Origin: G963666705 sp963666705
GTDB lineage: Bacteria; Pseudomonadota; Alphaproteobacteria; CADEGL01
DNA: 64,000 nt
Reading direction: 5' to 3'
Assembly (NCBI GenBank): GCA_963666705.2
Contig: CAXXKO010000024.1
Coordinates: 62,001-126,000 of the forward strand
In this document: one piece after another, positions 50,219 to 59,761 of the stretch
How the letters are laid out: each line of letters begins with the position of its first letter
Numbering within the stretch: position 1 is the first letter of the stretch
Program-made: the position numbers and the translations under genes
The notes under the pieces: model-generated
The model's database searches: none
What the model saw: the letters and a program-made list of their open reading frames with translations, nothing else
What the model was told of the DNA's origin: nothing

Positions 50219-51475
50219 ATGAAGACGATCATGATGGGGGCCGGTGTCGTGGGGGCGACGATGGCTTATTTCCTGGCCAAGGAGGGCCACGAGGTCACGG
50301 TCATCGAACGGGCCGAGGGGCCGGCGCGGGAGACGAGCTACCAGAACGCGGGCCTGCTCGCCGTCGCGCACTCCGGTGCCTGGGCCTCGCCCCGGGCGCC
50401 CGCGACCTTGGCTCGCTCGCTCTTCGACAAGAATGCGGCGCTCATCGTCCGGCCCCGCATCGATATCGGAATGTGGCTCTGGGGCCTCAAGTTCCTGCGC
50501 AACTGCACGGCCGAGCGCTTTCGCGCCAACACCATCCGCAAGCTGCGCATCTGCCGCTATTCCGAGCGCTTCATGGACGAGGTCGTAGCGGAGACGGGGA
50601 TCGAGTTCGACTACCTGCGCAAGGGCCTTTTTTACTGTTTCCGCGACCGGGCGCATTTCGAGGAGGCCGCGGCCGGAACCGGCCTGATGACCGAGCAGGG
50701 CGTCGAGATCCAGGTCAAGACGCCGGACGAGGTCATCGCGATCGAGCCCGGCATGGCGCCCTACCGCGATACGCTGGTGGGCGCCCTCTACTGTCCGACC
50801 GACGGCAGTGGCGATGCCCGCATGTTCACCGAGCGGATGGCCGAAATGGCGGCCGAGTTGGGCGCCACCTTCAAGTACGGCCATACCATCAAGGGCCTGA
50901 AAGCGAGCGGCGACAGAATCGAGGCCGTCGTCACGGACAAGGGCGAATTCGCGGCTGACCAGTACGTACTCTCCTGCGGCAGCTACAGCCCCTTCATCTC
51001 GCGCACGGTCGGCGTCAAGCTACCGATCTATCCGGTCAAGGGCTTTACGGTCGACTTCCCCTGCGACGAGAGCCACCTGACGCCGGAGGTGGGCGGCGTC
51101 GACGAGGACGTGCTGGTTGCCTGGGGCAAGTTCGGCAACAGCTTTCGGGTCGGCGGCAAGGCCGAGTTCGCGGGCTACGACCAGGGCTTCAAGGAGAAGA
51201 ACTTCCATGCCATCCTGGCGACGGCCAAGCGCATGTACCCCAACGCATGCGATTGGTCGAAGCCGACCTATTGGGCCTGCCTGCGCCCCATGACGCCGGA
51301 CGGACCGCCCATCTTCGGCACGGCCCGGCACAAGAACCTGTGGTTCAACACCGGCCACGGCCATATCGGCTGGACCATGGCCTGCGGCTCGGCCCGAATC
51401 GTCGCCGACATGATGGTCGGGCGCGAGCCCGCCATCGACCTCGAAGGCCTCACCCTCGGCGGCGGGCGATATTAG
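50219..51475 (+). CDS. FAD-dependent D-amino acid dehydrogenase-like oxidoreductase
   Basis: A 418-residue DAO-fold protein. It has the N-terminal FAD motif MMGAGVVGATMAYFLAKEGH, a SYQNAGLLAVAHSGAWASP block typical of DadA-like proteins, and C-terminal RPMTPDGPPIFG plus NTGHGHIGWTMACGSA. The start ATG is preceded by GAGGGGGCGCTGG. It oxidises a D-amino acid or related amine to an oxo acid, with electrons to the respiratory chain. The downstream SDR and acyl-CoA synthetase may be in the same operon. Confidence 0.85.
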   Translation: MKTIMMGAGVVGATMAYFLAKEGHEVTVIERAEGPARETSYQNAGLLAVAHSGAWASPRAPATLARSLFDKNAALIVRPRIDIGMWLWGLKFLRNCTAERFRANTIRKLRICRYSERFMDEVVAETGIEFDYLRKGLFYCFRDRAHFEEAAAGTGLMTEQGVEIQVKTPDEVIAIEPGMAPYRDTLVGALYCPTDGSGDARMFTERMAEMAAELGATFKYGHTIKGLKASGDRIEAVVTDKGEFAADQYVLSCGSYSPFISRTVGVKLPIYPVKGFTVDFPCDESHLTPEVGGVDEDVLVAWGKFGNSFRVGGKAEFAGYDQGFKEKNFHAILATAKRMYPNACDWSKPTYWACLRPMTPDGPPIFGTARHKNLWFNTGHGHIGWTMACGSARIVADMMVGREPAIDLEGLTLGGGRY

Positions 51476-51535
51476 AGCGGGGTAGGCTCCGGCCGCGCCC
51501 GCCTCAACGGCGTCCGAACGGCAAGGGGAAGCCTC

Positions 51536-52318
51536 ATGGGTGCAAATCTCTTCGACGTCACGGGCAAGGTCGCGATCGTCACGGGCTCGGGCCGGGGCAT
51601 CGGCAAGGCCGTCGCCGCGGGCCTCGCGGCGGCGGGGGCGAAGGTCGTCGTCTGCGGCCGCACGCCCGATGTCATCGAGGAGAGCGCCGCCGCCATCCGG
51701 GCGGCGGGCGGCGAGGCCCTCGCGGTTCCCTTCGACGCCGTGGACAGGGCCCAGGTCCAGGCCCTCATCGACCGCGCTGTGGCCCATTACGGTCGGCTCG
51801 ACGTGATGGTGGTCAACCACGGCATCGGCCGGGCGGCGCGGGCGGAGAAGATCGAGCCCGAGGCCTGGGACGAGATGATCGCCGTCAACCTGACGAGCGC
51901 CTTCCACTGCGCCCAGCTCGCCGGCCAGCGTATGATCGCGCAGGGGGAGGGTGGTGCCATCGTGCTCGTCTCCTCGACGGGCAGCTATTCGGCCTTCCGC
52001 GGCCTCACCAGCTATGGCGCCGCCAAGGGCGGAGTCGATCAGCTATGCCGCCAGTTGGCCTCGGAATGGGGCCGCTTCGGCATCCGGGTAAACGCCGTCA
52101 ACCCCGGCTTCATGACCAACCATATGCGCGGCTCGGACGAGCGCTACGACGATGCCCAACATAGGGCCGCCGTCGAAGCCAGGACGCCGGTGGGCCGCCA
52201 CGGGGCGCCCGAGGAGATCGCCGGCCCTGTGATCTTCCTCGCGTCGGACGCCGCCTCCTTCGTGAGCGGCCACATCATGCCCGTCGACGGTGGTTACGGC
52301 ATCCAAGGCACGCCGTGA
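51536..52318 (+). CDS. SDR family oxidoreductase (gluconate-5-dehydrogenase/FabG type)
   Basis: A 260-residue classical SDR: GSGRGIGKAVAAGLAAAGAK (NAD(P) site), VNHGIGRAARAEK, a Ser in VLVSSTGSYSAFRG, and YGAAKGGVDQ. The C-terminus ends ASFVSGHIMPVDGGYG. It overlaps the next gene by four bases (ATGA-type GTGA). Substrate unknown. Confidence 0.87.
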   Translation: MGANLFDVTGKVAIVTGSGRGIGKAVAAGLAAAGAKVVVCGRTPDVIEESAAAIRAAGGEALAVPFDAVDRAQVQALIDRAVAHYGRLDVMVVNHGIGRAARAEKIEPEAWDEMIAVNLTSAFHCAQLAGQRMIAQGEGGAIVLVSSTGSYSAFRGLTSYGAAKGGVDQLCRQLASEWGRFGIRVNAVNPGFMTNHMRGSDERYDDAQHRAAVEARTPVGRHGAPEEIAGPVIFLASDAASFVSGHIMPVDGGYGIQGTP

Positions 52319-53912
52319 GCGCCGCTCACGGCCAGCCACCGATGAAGGCGGTGGGCGATCTGGCAACGCTGGTCGGGCGCGCGGCGGCCCTGTGGCCGGA
52401 GAGAATCGCCCTCACCTTCGACGAGACGGGTGAGCGCCTGACCTTCGCCGAAATCGCGCGCCGGTCGGGCGCCATTGGCGCCGCGCTCGGCGGCATCGGC
52501 ATCGCGCCCGGCGACAAGGTTGCCGTCATGCTGCGCAACCGGCCCGAGTTCCCGCTCGCCTGGCTCGGCATCGCGCAAGCCGGCGCCGTCATGGTGCCGG
52601 TCAACACCTTCTACAAGACCGCCGACGCCGGCTACCTGCTCGCGCATTCGGGCGCCAAGGTCGTCGTAACGTCGGACCAATTCGTGCCCATGATCCGAAG
52701 CATCGAGGAGCCCGGCCTCGCGCTCGAGCACATCGTCTCGGTTGATGGCGACGGTGGTGGCGGCGCGCGCTATCTCGGCGACCTGCTGGCGGCGGCGGGC
52801 GGCGCGCCGGCCCCGCCGAGACCCTCGTCAACATCCAGTACACCTCCGGCACCACCGGCCGGCCCAAGGGCTGCATGCTGTCCCATGGGTTCTGGATCAC
52901 CTTCGGGCGCAACTTCGTCCGGTCCGCGCTTGCCGAGGGCGACGGCGACGTGGTGCTGACGGCGCAGCCCTTCTATTACGCCGATCCCCAATGGAACACC
53001 GTGGGCACGCTGCTCGCCGGGGCGGAGCTGGTGGTCCTCGACCGCTTCCACCCCTCGACCTTCTGGTCGAAGGTCCGCGAATACGGCGTGAGCTACTTCT
53101 ATTGCCTGGGTGTGATGCCGCGCCTCCTGCTCAAGATGCCGCCCGATCCGGCGGACCGCGACCACCGCATGCGCCTCGTCCATTGCTCGGCCATCCCGCC
53201 CGCCTCCCATGCTGAGATCGAGGCGCGCTGGGGCGCGCCCTGGTACGAGGCTTACGGCATGACCGAATTGGGCTTCGGGTCCGTCGAGGACCCGACGGAG
53301 CATGCCGAGACCATCGGCAGCGGCTGCATCGGCCGGCCCGTGCCCGACCGGGAGATCCGCGTCGTCGATGACGCGGGCCGTCCCATCCCCCGCGGCGAGG
53401 TGGGTGAGATCGTCTTGCGCGGCCCCGGCATGATGGACGGTTACTACAGAGCCGAGGAGGCGACGGCCGAATTCTTCAAGGACGGCTGGCTGCACACGGG
53501 CGACCTCGGGCGCATGGACGCGGCCGGGCGCCTCTATTTCGCTGGGCGCAAGAAGGACGTGATCCGGCGTAGCGGTGAGAACATCTCGGCGATGGAGGTG
53601 GAGGAGGTGATCGAGCACCACCCCCAGGTCCGCTTCGTCGCCTGCACGTCCGTCCCCGACGACCTGCGGGGGGAGGAGGTGAAGGCCTACGTGGTGCTCC
53701 AGGACGGCGCGGTGCCCGAATCCGCGCCGCCCCAGGACTTGGCGGCCTTCTGCGCCGAGCGCCTGGCCTATTTCAAGGTGCCGCGCTATTGGGCCTACCG
53801 CGACGACCTCCCCCGCACCCCGTCGGAGCGCGTGCGCAAGGAGGTGCTGCGGGCCGAGGCCGACGACCCCCGCACCGGCGCCTACGACCGGGTCGACGAG
53901 GTGTGGCGGTAG
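52315..53912 (+). pseudogene. AMP-dependent acyl-CoA synthetase, frameshifted
   Basis: The N-terminal part (52315 to about 52800; LTFAEIARRSGAIGAAL, GDKVAVMLRNRPEFPLAWLG, GAVMVPVNTFYKTADAGYLL) is an ANL-family enzyme. The P-loop ETLVNIQYTSGTTGRPKGCM and the rest (YGMTELGFGSVEDP, DGWLHTGDLGRMD, GRKKDVIRRSGENISA) are in another frame. The switch is near 52800-52825 in a GC-rich run (GGCGCGCCGGCCCCGCC). Both parts otherwise look functional, so this is a recent one- or two-base indel or a sequencing error. Confidence 0.8.
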
Positions 53913-53945
53913 GGACGCGGCCTGCATCCGCTGTCGCGATTCCCA

Positions 53946-54012
53946 CCCGCGGCCCTCCCCCTTCGACAGGCTCAGAGCGAGGCCCTCATGCTGAGCTCGT
54001 CGAAGTATTATA
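53946..54012 (+). repeat. palindromic intergenic repeat disrupted by IS630
   Basis: Contains CCCTTCGACAGGCTCAGAGC and the reversed CTCATGCTGAGCTCGTCGAA. The second unit is cut by the IS630 insertion at TA in CGAAGTATTATA. A further unit starts beyond the element at 55192. Confidence 0.75.
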
Positions 54013-55183
54013 CCAGTGAGCGCCTGAATTGACTCTCGGGATATTCATTGATGGCGGATGATGGCGGATTGTGATTCTATGGTCTCCCACCAGATGTGGG
54101 GGATGTCATGGGATCAGCACTCAAGATACGGGATGATTTGACGCCTTTGGAGCTTCGGCGCTGGGCTCGCGTGGAATCGTACGGTCGAGCGGCGGCGCGG
54201 GCCTATGGGATCGCGAATGCTTTGGAGGAGATGCCCCGGGCTGATGCCGCGCGGCTTGCGGGGATGGATCGCCAAACGCTTCGCGACGCGGTTGTTCGTT
54301 ACAATGCAAAGGGATTGGAGGGGCTTCACGACCGTCCAAAGGGCTACTCGCCGCGGCGGCTGACGGCAGACGAGGAAGCGGCGCTGGCGGCGGTCATCAT
54401 CGCCGGGCCGGAGCCTGAGCGCGACGGGGTTTGCGCCTGGACCCGGGCCGATCTGTGCCGCTGGCTGGAGGAGCGCTTCGCCAAGACCTACCACCCCTCG
54501 AGCATGACCCGGGTTCTACGGCGGATGGGATTTTCCCGCCAGAAGGCGCGCCCGAGCCACCCGCGAAGGGACGCCGAAGCGCAGGAGCGCTTCAAAAAAG
54601 GGGGCTTCGCGACATCCTGAAGGCGACCGCCGCGGCGCATCCCGACAAGCGCCTACAGCTGTGGTTTCAGGATGAAGCGCGCGTCGGCAACAAGGGCCGG
54701 GTGTGTCACCGGTGGTGGCGCAGGGGCGAGCGTGCCCCCGGGACGCGTCAAATCGGCTACCAGTGGGCCTACATCTTCTCCGCCGTGCGCCCGGACACCG
54801 GCGACGACGTCACCCTGGTGATGCCGAGCGTCAACGCCAAGGTCATGGACCTGTTTCTCGCACACTTCGCCGATACCCTGGACCAGGATGCGCACGCCGT
54901 CATGATGTGCGACGGCGCCGGTTGGCACGACGAGCGCGCCCTCACCGTCCCCGACAACGTCACCTTGGCGCTGTTGCCGCCTTACAGTCCCGAACTCAAC
55001 CCCGTCGAGCGGGTTTGGCTCTACCTACGCGAACGCTTCCTATCGCTCCGCGTCCTCGACGACACCGAGGCCATCATCGACGCCTGTTGCCAAGCATGGA
55101 TCGACCTCATCGCAGAACCGGATCGTATGCGAACCCTCTGCGCCTATCCATGGATCATGAAGGTGATTTCATAGGCTCACTGG
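54013..55183 (+). mobile_element. IS630-family insertion sequence
   Basis: A 1171-bp element. Ends read CCAGTGAGC (54013-54021) and GCTCACTGG (55175-55183), flanked by TA (54011-54012 and 55184-55185), the usual IS630 target duplication. It encodes one transposase in two overlapping frames. It is inserted in the dispersed repeat and has no passenger gene. Confidence 0.88.
54108..55174 (+). CDS. IS630-family transposase with probable -1 programmed frameshift
   Basis: The first frame (54108-54620) holds the HTH region (MDRQTLRDAVVRYNAKGLEGL, RLTADEEAALAAVI, HPSSMTRVLRRMGFS). The second (54431-55174) holds the DDE core: LWFQDEARVGNKGRV (first Asp), VMMCDGAGWHDE (second), and PPYSPELNPVERVWLYLRER (Glu region). 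The overlap contains TTCAAAAAAGGGGG at 54591-54604 (an A6G run), and the second frame is -1 relative to the first. IS630 members often use such slippage. If so, the protein is about 355 residues. Otherwise it is a frameshift mutation. Confidence 0.8.
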
Positions 55184-55191
55184 TATTAGGC

Positions 55192-55255
55192 CCTCCCCCT
55201 TCGATGGGCTCAGGGCGAGGCCCTCATGCTGAGCTTGTCGAAGTATGAGGGCCGG
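55192..55255 (+). repeat. palindromic intergenic repeat after IS630
   Basis: CCCTTCGATGGGCTCAGGGC in one orientation and CTCATGCTGAGCTTGTCGAA in the other, belonging to the dispersed repeat family. The interval 55256-55397 holds a 30-codon frame (55329-55421, VGDEIGLTLEGTRALLAEAR and on), possibly the remnant of a gene start, but too short to name. Confidence 0.7.
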
Positions 55256-55397
55256 GGGCGGCTTGGCTTGGAGTCGTGGCCGGTGCGATGACGCGGCGAA
55301 TTCGGCCCGGGGGAACGGAGGCCGCGCCGTGGGCGACGAGATCGGACTGACCCTCGAGGGGACCCGCGCGCTGTTGGCCGAGGCGCGAAGCGGAGCT

Positions 55398-56555
55398 TCA
55401 GCTCGACACCACGACGGCTGACTCCTTCACGGGTCTCCCGCGGCGGAAGCGGTCGATGGCGAAGGGGGCCATGCGGTCGTCGATGCGGCCCGTGGCGATG
55501 GCCTCGGCCATGAGGTCGCCGCCGCCCGGCCCGCCGGCGTAGCCGTAAGCCCAGCCGGCGCTGAGCCACAGGTCCGCCAGGTCTGGGTGCGGGCCGAGGA
55601 GCGGGCCCAGGTCCGTCGTCTCGTGGATCATGCCGGCCCATTGGCGGAGGATGCGGACGTCCCCCAGGGCCGGGAACATTTCCGCGTAGTGGCGCGCCGT
55701 GGCCGCCATCACCGGCAGGTCGGAGGCGAGCGACATGCGCGGCCGGCCCGGCAGGTCCGCACCACCCACGATCTCCCCGCGCGCCGTCTGGTGCAGGTAG
55801 ACGAGCCGGTCGATGAGGGCGATGCCGGGGCGCATGAAGGGCCGCATGGGCTCGAGCGCGCAGGCCTCGATGCGCATGATCTTGCCGTCGAGCTCGACCC
55901 CGGCCATGGCGACCACCTCGATATTGTGGGCCCCGGCCGCGACGAGAATCGCGTCGGCCTCGATGCGCGTGTCGCCCACCAGGATGGCCGCGGCGCGGCC
56001 GGCCGCGCGCTCGATACCCGTGACTGTGTTGTGATAGCGCACGGTGACGCCGGCCGCCCGGCAGGCTTCGAGGTAGCCCTTCATGGCCGCGTGGTGGGGG
56101 GCGACGCCGCTATCGGGGAAGTAGATCGCGTCGCGGACCCGCTCGCGCGCGATTGCCGGCAGGACGCGGCCAAGGCCCTCCCGGTCCAGGCGCCGCGAGG
56201 CGACGCCGCAGTCCCGATGCACGCCCAGCGCCGCCTCGAAGACCGCCGCCGTCGCCTCCGTCTCCGCGATGGTGACATAGCCGCGGCGCGAGAACATGAC
56301 GTTTTGGCCGAGCTGGCGCGAGAGGTTCATCCAGCAGCGGTGGGAGTGGCCGAAGAGCCGCGTCCATTCGGGTGAGGAGAAGCCGGCCCGGATCAGGGTG
56401 CCGTTGCGCCCCGAAGCGCCGCCCTGCCAATAGCCGGCATCGAGCACCAGGACGTGGCGGACGCCGCGCGTGGCCAGGCCGTAGGCGCAGGCGAGCCCCT
56501 GGATGCCGCCGCCGACGATGGCGACCGAGACCTTGGCAGGCAGCGCGGTGCTCAC
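55398..56555 (-). CDS. FAD-dependent oxidoreductase, sarcosine oxidase beta-like
   Basis: A 385-residue DAO/SoxB-like protein with a GTG start. N-terminal FAD site: VAIVGGGIQGLACAYGLATR. Then YWQGGASGRNGTLIRAGFSS, a DSGVAPHHAAMKGYLEAC block and C-terminal LLGPHPDLADLWLSAGWAYG. It overlaps the upstream SoxA-like gene by four bases (GTGA). Such pairs form heteromeric amine/proline/hydroxyproline/octopine-type dehydrogenases; the substrate here is probably a secondary amine such as sarcosine or D-hydroxyproline. Confidence 0.85.
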   Translation of the reverse strand: MSTALPAKVSVAIVGGGIQGLACAYGLATRGVRHVLVLDAGYWQGGASGRNGTLIRAGFSSPEWTRLFGHSHRCWMNLSRQLGQNVMFSRRGYVTIAETEATAAVFEAALGVHRDCGVASRRLDREGLGRVLPAIARERVRDAIYFPDSGVAPHHAAMKGYLEACRAAGVTVRYHNTVTGIERAAGRAAAILVGDTRIEADAILVAAGAHNIEVVAMAGVELDGKIMRIEACALEPMRPFMRPGIALIDRLVYLHQTARGEIVGGADLPGRPRMSLASDLPVMAATARHYAEMFPALGDVRILRQWAGMIHETTDLGPLLGPHPDLADLWLSAGWAYGYAGGPGGGDLMAEAIATGRIDDRMAPFAIDRFRRGRPVKESAVVVSS

Positions 56556-58024
56556 GGCTGGGGCTCGACGATGCGGTCGAGGCCGGCCGCCTGGGCCACG
56601 GTGAGTGCGGCGCGCGGCGCGCGGTAGCTCGGGTGGCCGAAGAACTCCGCGGCACCCCCCGTCGCCTCGGCGAGCGCCAGGGCCAGCATGTCCCAGCACG
56701 GCACCCCCTGGCATGGCCCCATGCCGCAGCCGGTCATGCGCTTGACCACCTCGATGCTGGCCATGCCCGCGGCCACGAGGTCGTGGACCTCGGCCACCGT
56801 CACGTCCATGCAGGGGCAGAGGATCGCGTCGGGCGAGAGCGCGGCACCGGCCGAGGCGGGCTCGTCCGGCGCCGCCGCGGCGCCGACCGCCTCGACGGGG
56901 ATGGCGGGCTCCCCCGCCTCCAGCCGGAACGCCCCGTCGGTACCGGCCTGGAAACGGAGGCTCGGATCCGTGCGCCACGGGCCGGCATGGACCAGCGCAT
57001 CGCAGGAAACGGCGCCGTCGAGCTCGACCCCGGTCACCGCGCGCCGGCCATGGATAAGGCGAAGGGTGGCGACGGGGGCCGCCGCAACAATGTTGACGCC
57101 CAATTCGCCGAGCCGCGCGGCCGCCGCTACCTCCGCCCCCGTGCCGACGATGGCGACGCGTGCGCCGGGTGCGACTCCATGGTCGTGGGCCAGCGAAAGG
57201 GCGGCATGGAGGTCGAGGACGCCCGGCAGGTCGGCGCCCGGCACCAGCGGCGGCCAGGATCGCCGGCCGGTGGCGAGGACGACCCGACCGGCATCGATGA
57301 CCGTGGCCGGGGCGCGCCCGTCGCGCGGCGCGCAGGCAACCAGCGCACCCCCGCGATAGAGGGCGAAGGCTTGCGTGTCGGCGAGCAGGGTGACGGCGGC
57401 TGTCAGGTCGGGCAGCACCGCGCCGGAGGCGCGCGCGAAGCGCCCCGGGTCCGCCCCGCCAGCGACGAGCATGACACGCGCGCCGGCCCCGGCCGCTTCA
57501 TTGGCCGCCGCCCGCCCGGCCGGCCCGCCGCCGATCACGACCACGTCGGCGTGTATGCGTCGGCCGGCGGGCGGCTCCCGCGGGTCGGCCGCCGCTGGCG
57601 GGGTGGCCCCGCCGGCCATGAAGCCGAGCAGGCGCTCCCACCGCTCGAAGGTGCGGGTGCCGCTCCGCAACGCGCTGGGATGCTCGAACCCGCCCCGCAG
57701 CCAGCGCCGCCGCATGAGCCGCGCCGCCGCCAGCAGGTCGAAGCGCAAGCTCGGCCATACGTTCTGCGCCCGCGCATCCATGCCCTCGGCCAGCGGCTCC
57801 AGGTCCAGGCGTATGTTGGGCCGGCCATCGACGCGCGCGATGGCGCCGGCCGCGTGACTGCCCGAGAGGCCGCGCGGGCGGTGGAACTTGCGCGATCGGG
57901 TCAGGGTGCGGACGCCCGCGGCATGGAGCGCCGCGGCGACCGTGTCGCCCGCGCGTCCTTCGACCGCCCGCCCCTCCCACCGGAACGTCACCCGCTCGGC
58001 CGGTGCGTGCGGCAATCGCGTCAT
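56552..58024 (-). CDS. sarcosine/hydroxyproline oxidase alpha-like subunit with BFD [2Fe-2S] domain
   Basis: A 490-residue protein. The N-terminal ferredoxin-like module (PAERVTFRWEGRAVEGRAGD, AALHAAGVRTLTRSRKFHRP) lacks the ferredoxin cysteines, as in SoxA-type proteins. A pyridine-nucleotide-disulfide oxidoreductase domain follows (VVVIGGGPAGRAAANEAAGA; VVLATGRRSWPPLVPG; VAIVGTGAEVAAAARLGEL). The C-terminus is a BFD-type [2Fe-2S] domain with CPCMDVTVAEVHDLV and GCGMGPCQGVPC. Together with the 55398-56555 product it would form a flavo-iron-sulfur amine dehydrogenase. Confidence 0.85.
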   Translation of the reverse strand: MTRLPHAPAERVTFRWEGRAVEGRAGDTVAAALHAAGVRTLTRSRKFHRPRGLSGSHAAGAIARVDGRPNIRLDLEPLAEGMDARAQNVWPSLRFDLLAAARLMRRRWLRGGFEHPSALRSGTRTFERWERLLGFMAGGATPPAAADPREPPAGRRIHADVVVIGGGPAGRAAANEAAGAGARVMLVAGGADPGRFARASGAVLPDLTAAVTLLADTQAFALYRGGALVACAPRDGRAPATVIDAGRVVLATGRRSWPPLVPGADLPGVLDLHAALSLAHDHGVAPGARVAIVGTGAEVAAAARLGELGVNIVAAAPVATLRLIHGRRAVTGVELDGAVSCDALVHAGPWRTDPSLRFQAGTDGAFRLEAGEPAIPVEAVGAAAAPDEPASAGAALSPDAILCPCMDVTVAEVHDLVAAGMASIEVVKRMTGCGMGPCQGVPCWDMLALALAEATGGAAEFFGHPSYRAPRAALTVAQAAGLDRIVEPQP

Positions 58025-58255
58025 GGGGTCCCTTTCGTCTCGTCCGGCGCGACTTTACCAGGGATCGAACGAAGCCCGTAGTGGCCCGGATGTCCTCGAC
58101 ATGGCCTACGAGGTCTCGTGCCCGATTGCGGCAGCCCGCGCGAGTCGCTAGACAGGGCGCGGCTCCCGCCACCGCACGCCCGGGCGGGAACCCGAGGAGA
58201 TAACCGTTGTGCGTGCCGGGCCGGCTGGCCGGTCTTGGCGGGAGGGAAGTCGCGC

Positions 58256-58822
58256 GTGACCACGCCCACAGGAGTCGCCACCGAGCCGGAGCCGAGCGAC
58301 GGGGGCGGGATCGAGCTTTCGGCCAGGCCCTGGCGGCCGGGGAAGGCGATCGAGGCGCCACTTCTGCTGGCGCGGGGACACGTGCGGGCCGAATGGATCG
58401 ACCCCAACGGGCATATGGGCCTCTCCTCCTACGCCGCGGCCATGATGGAGGCGGGCAAGCACTGGCTCGAATACCTGGGGCTCGGCTATGCCAATGTCGG
58501 CAATACGGAGCGCAGCTCCTTCGCCCTCCACTGGCAGATGACCCTCGAGCGCGAGCTGCTCGTGGGCGCCCAAATCGCCTTCCACTGCCAGCTCCTCGAC
58601 TAGGGCCACAAGGCCTTCCATTACTTCGTCACCCTCGAAAACGAGAGCGAAGGCTACACCGCGGCGACGAGCGAGCACCTGGACATCCACATCGACATGG
58701 CGACGCGCCGCACCGCCCCCATGCCGCCGGCCCTGCGCGCCCATATGGAGGCCCTCACGGCTGCGCACGGTTCCCTGCCCTGGCCCGAGGAAGCCGGCAA
58801 GGGCATCGCCATCCGCCGCTGA
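58256..58822 (+). pseudogene. hotdog thioesterase-like gene with in-frame TAG
   Basis: From GTG 58256 the frame encodes ARGHVRAEWIDPNGHMGLSS, AAAMMEAGKHWLEYLGLG and LLVGAQIAFHCQLLD, then TAG (58601-58603). It continues in the same frame with GHKAFHYFVTLENESEGYTA, HLDIHIDMATRRTAPM and a stop at 58820-58822. The two parts together match one hotdog fold acyl-CoA thioesterase (hydroxybenzoyl-CoA-type: xDPNGHM, CQLLDxxHKAFHYF). The amber codon truncates it at about residue 115. A pyrrolysine reading is unlikely in this kind of organism. Confidence 0.7.
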
Positions 58823-58930
58823 GAGGCCCTCGAAACCGATCCGCGCCGGTGCTAACCTCCGCCGGTTCGGCCGAGTTGGCCCGGGTGGCCATTGGGGGGA
58901 TCGGCGCAACCCTTACCGGAGCACAAGGTC

Positions 58931-59641
58931 ATGGCGCGGCAACAGTACGTCTGCAAGAAATGCGGCTTCAACATGGTCGGGCACCATCCCCATACCTGCC
59001 CGTTCTGCGGCGCGGGCCGCGAGCAGTTCCTGACCATCGACGAGGCGGCGGCCCGCTACCATGTGGAGGCGACGCCCGTGACGGGCCGGGTGGCGCGGCT
59101 CAACTCCGACCCGCCCATCGGCGTCGAGCATGCCGCCTACCGCATCGAGGCGGGTGACAGGCGGTATTGGATCGACTGCCCCAGCACCTTCGATCGGCAT
59201 GTCGAGCCAATGGACGTGATTGCCTTCACCCACAAGGATTTCCTCGGTTCCTCGAACCTCTACCGGGACCGGTTCGGGGCCGAGGTTTGGCTCCACGCGC
59301 GCGACGCGGAGCATCCCCTGGCCGAGCGCTTCACCATCGACCGCGTGCTGGATGGCGACTTCGCCGACGGCGGCCTCCAAGCCTGGCACCTGGGCGGCCA
59401 CACGCCGGGCTACATGGCCTACCTGTTCGAGGACGTCCTGTTCGCCTGCGACATGGTGTTCGACCGCGGCAACCACCTCGTCCACAACCCCTTCGGCCCG
59501 GCGGACCGCGCGGCCCAGGGCGCGAGGACCCTTCAGCACCGGCTCGAAGGGCGCGCGGTCGCCAAGGTCTGCGGCTGGAACTACACGGCCGATTACGCCG
59601 ACTGGAAGCCCAGGCTCGACCGCCTCGTCGCCGCCGCCTGA
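58931..59641 (+). CDS. MBL-fold protein with N-terminal zinc ribbon
   Basis: A 236-residue protein. The first 25 residues form a rubredoxin-like zinc ribbon (YVCKKCGFNMVG, CPFCGAGREQF; two CxxC pairs). The rest is a divergent metallo-beta-lactamase domain: TGRVARLNSDPPIGVEHAAY, FTHKDFLGSS (in place of the usual HxHxDH), HLGGHTPGYMAYLF and CDMVFDRGNH. The HTPG and Asp are kept, but the first metal motif is reduced, so hydrolase activity is uncertain. Start ATG 58931; an upstream in-frame ATG at 58892 is less likely. Confidence 0.78.
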   Translation: MARQQYVCKKCGFNMVGHHPHTCPFCGAGREQFLTIDEAAARYHVEATPVTGRVARLNSDPPIGVEHAAYRIEAGDRRYWIDCPSTFDRHVEPMDVIAFTHKDFLGSSNLYRDRFGAEVWLHARDAEHPLAERFTIDRVLDGDFADGGLQAWHLGGHTPGYMAYLFEDVLFACDMVFDRGNHLVHNPFGPADRAAQGARTLQHRLEGRAVAKVCGWNYTADYADWKPRLDRLVAAA

Positions 59642-59761
59642 TTTCCGGTCCCCCGACAAGCCGCTTGCAAGGCCCGGATCGAACCGGCGAAACTTGCCGG
59701 TGGACCCAGCGTCGCGCCGCCGGACGGCGCCAACCAACCAGGATCGAGGAGACCGGGGATC

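Noticed and set aside
55329..55421. 30-codon frame (GTG start) between the repeat and the SoxB-like gene
   Set aside because: It overlaps the 3' end of the convergent gene and is too short to support; possibly a remnant of a gene start.
58601..58603. TAG in the thioesterase considered as a pyrrolysine codon
   Set aside because: Pyl systems are not expected in this type of bacterium, no pyl genes are seen, and the position is not a catalytic residue. A nonsense mutation is simpler.
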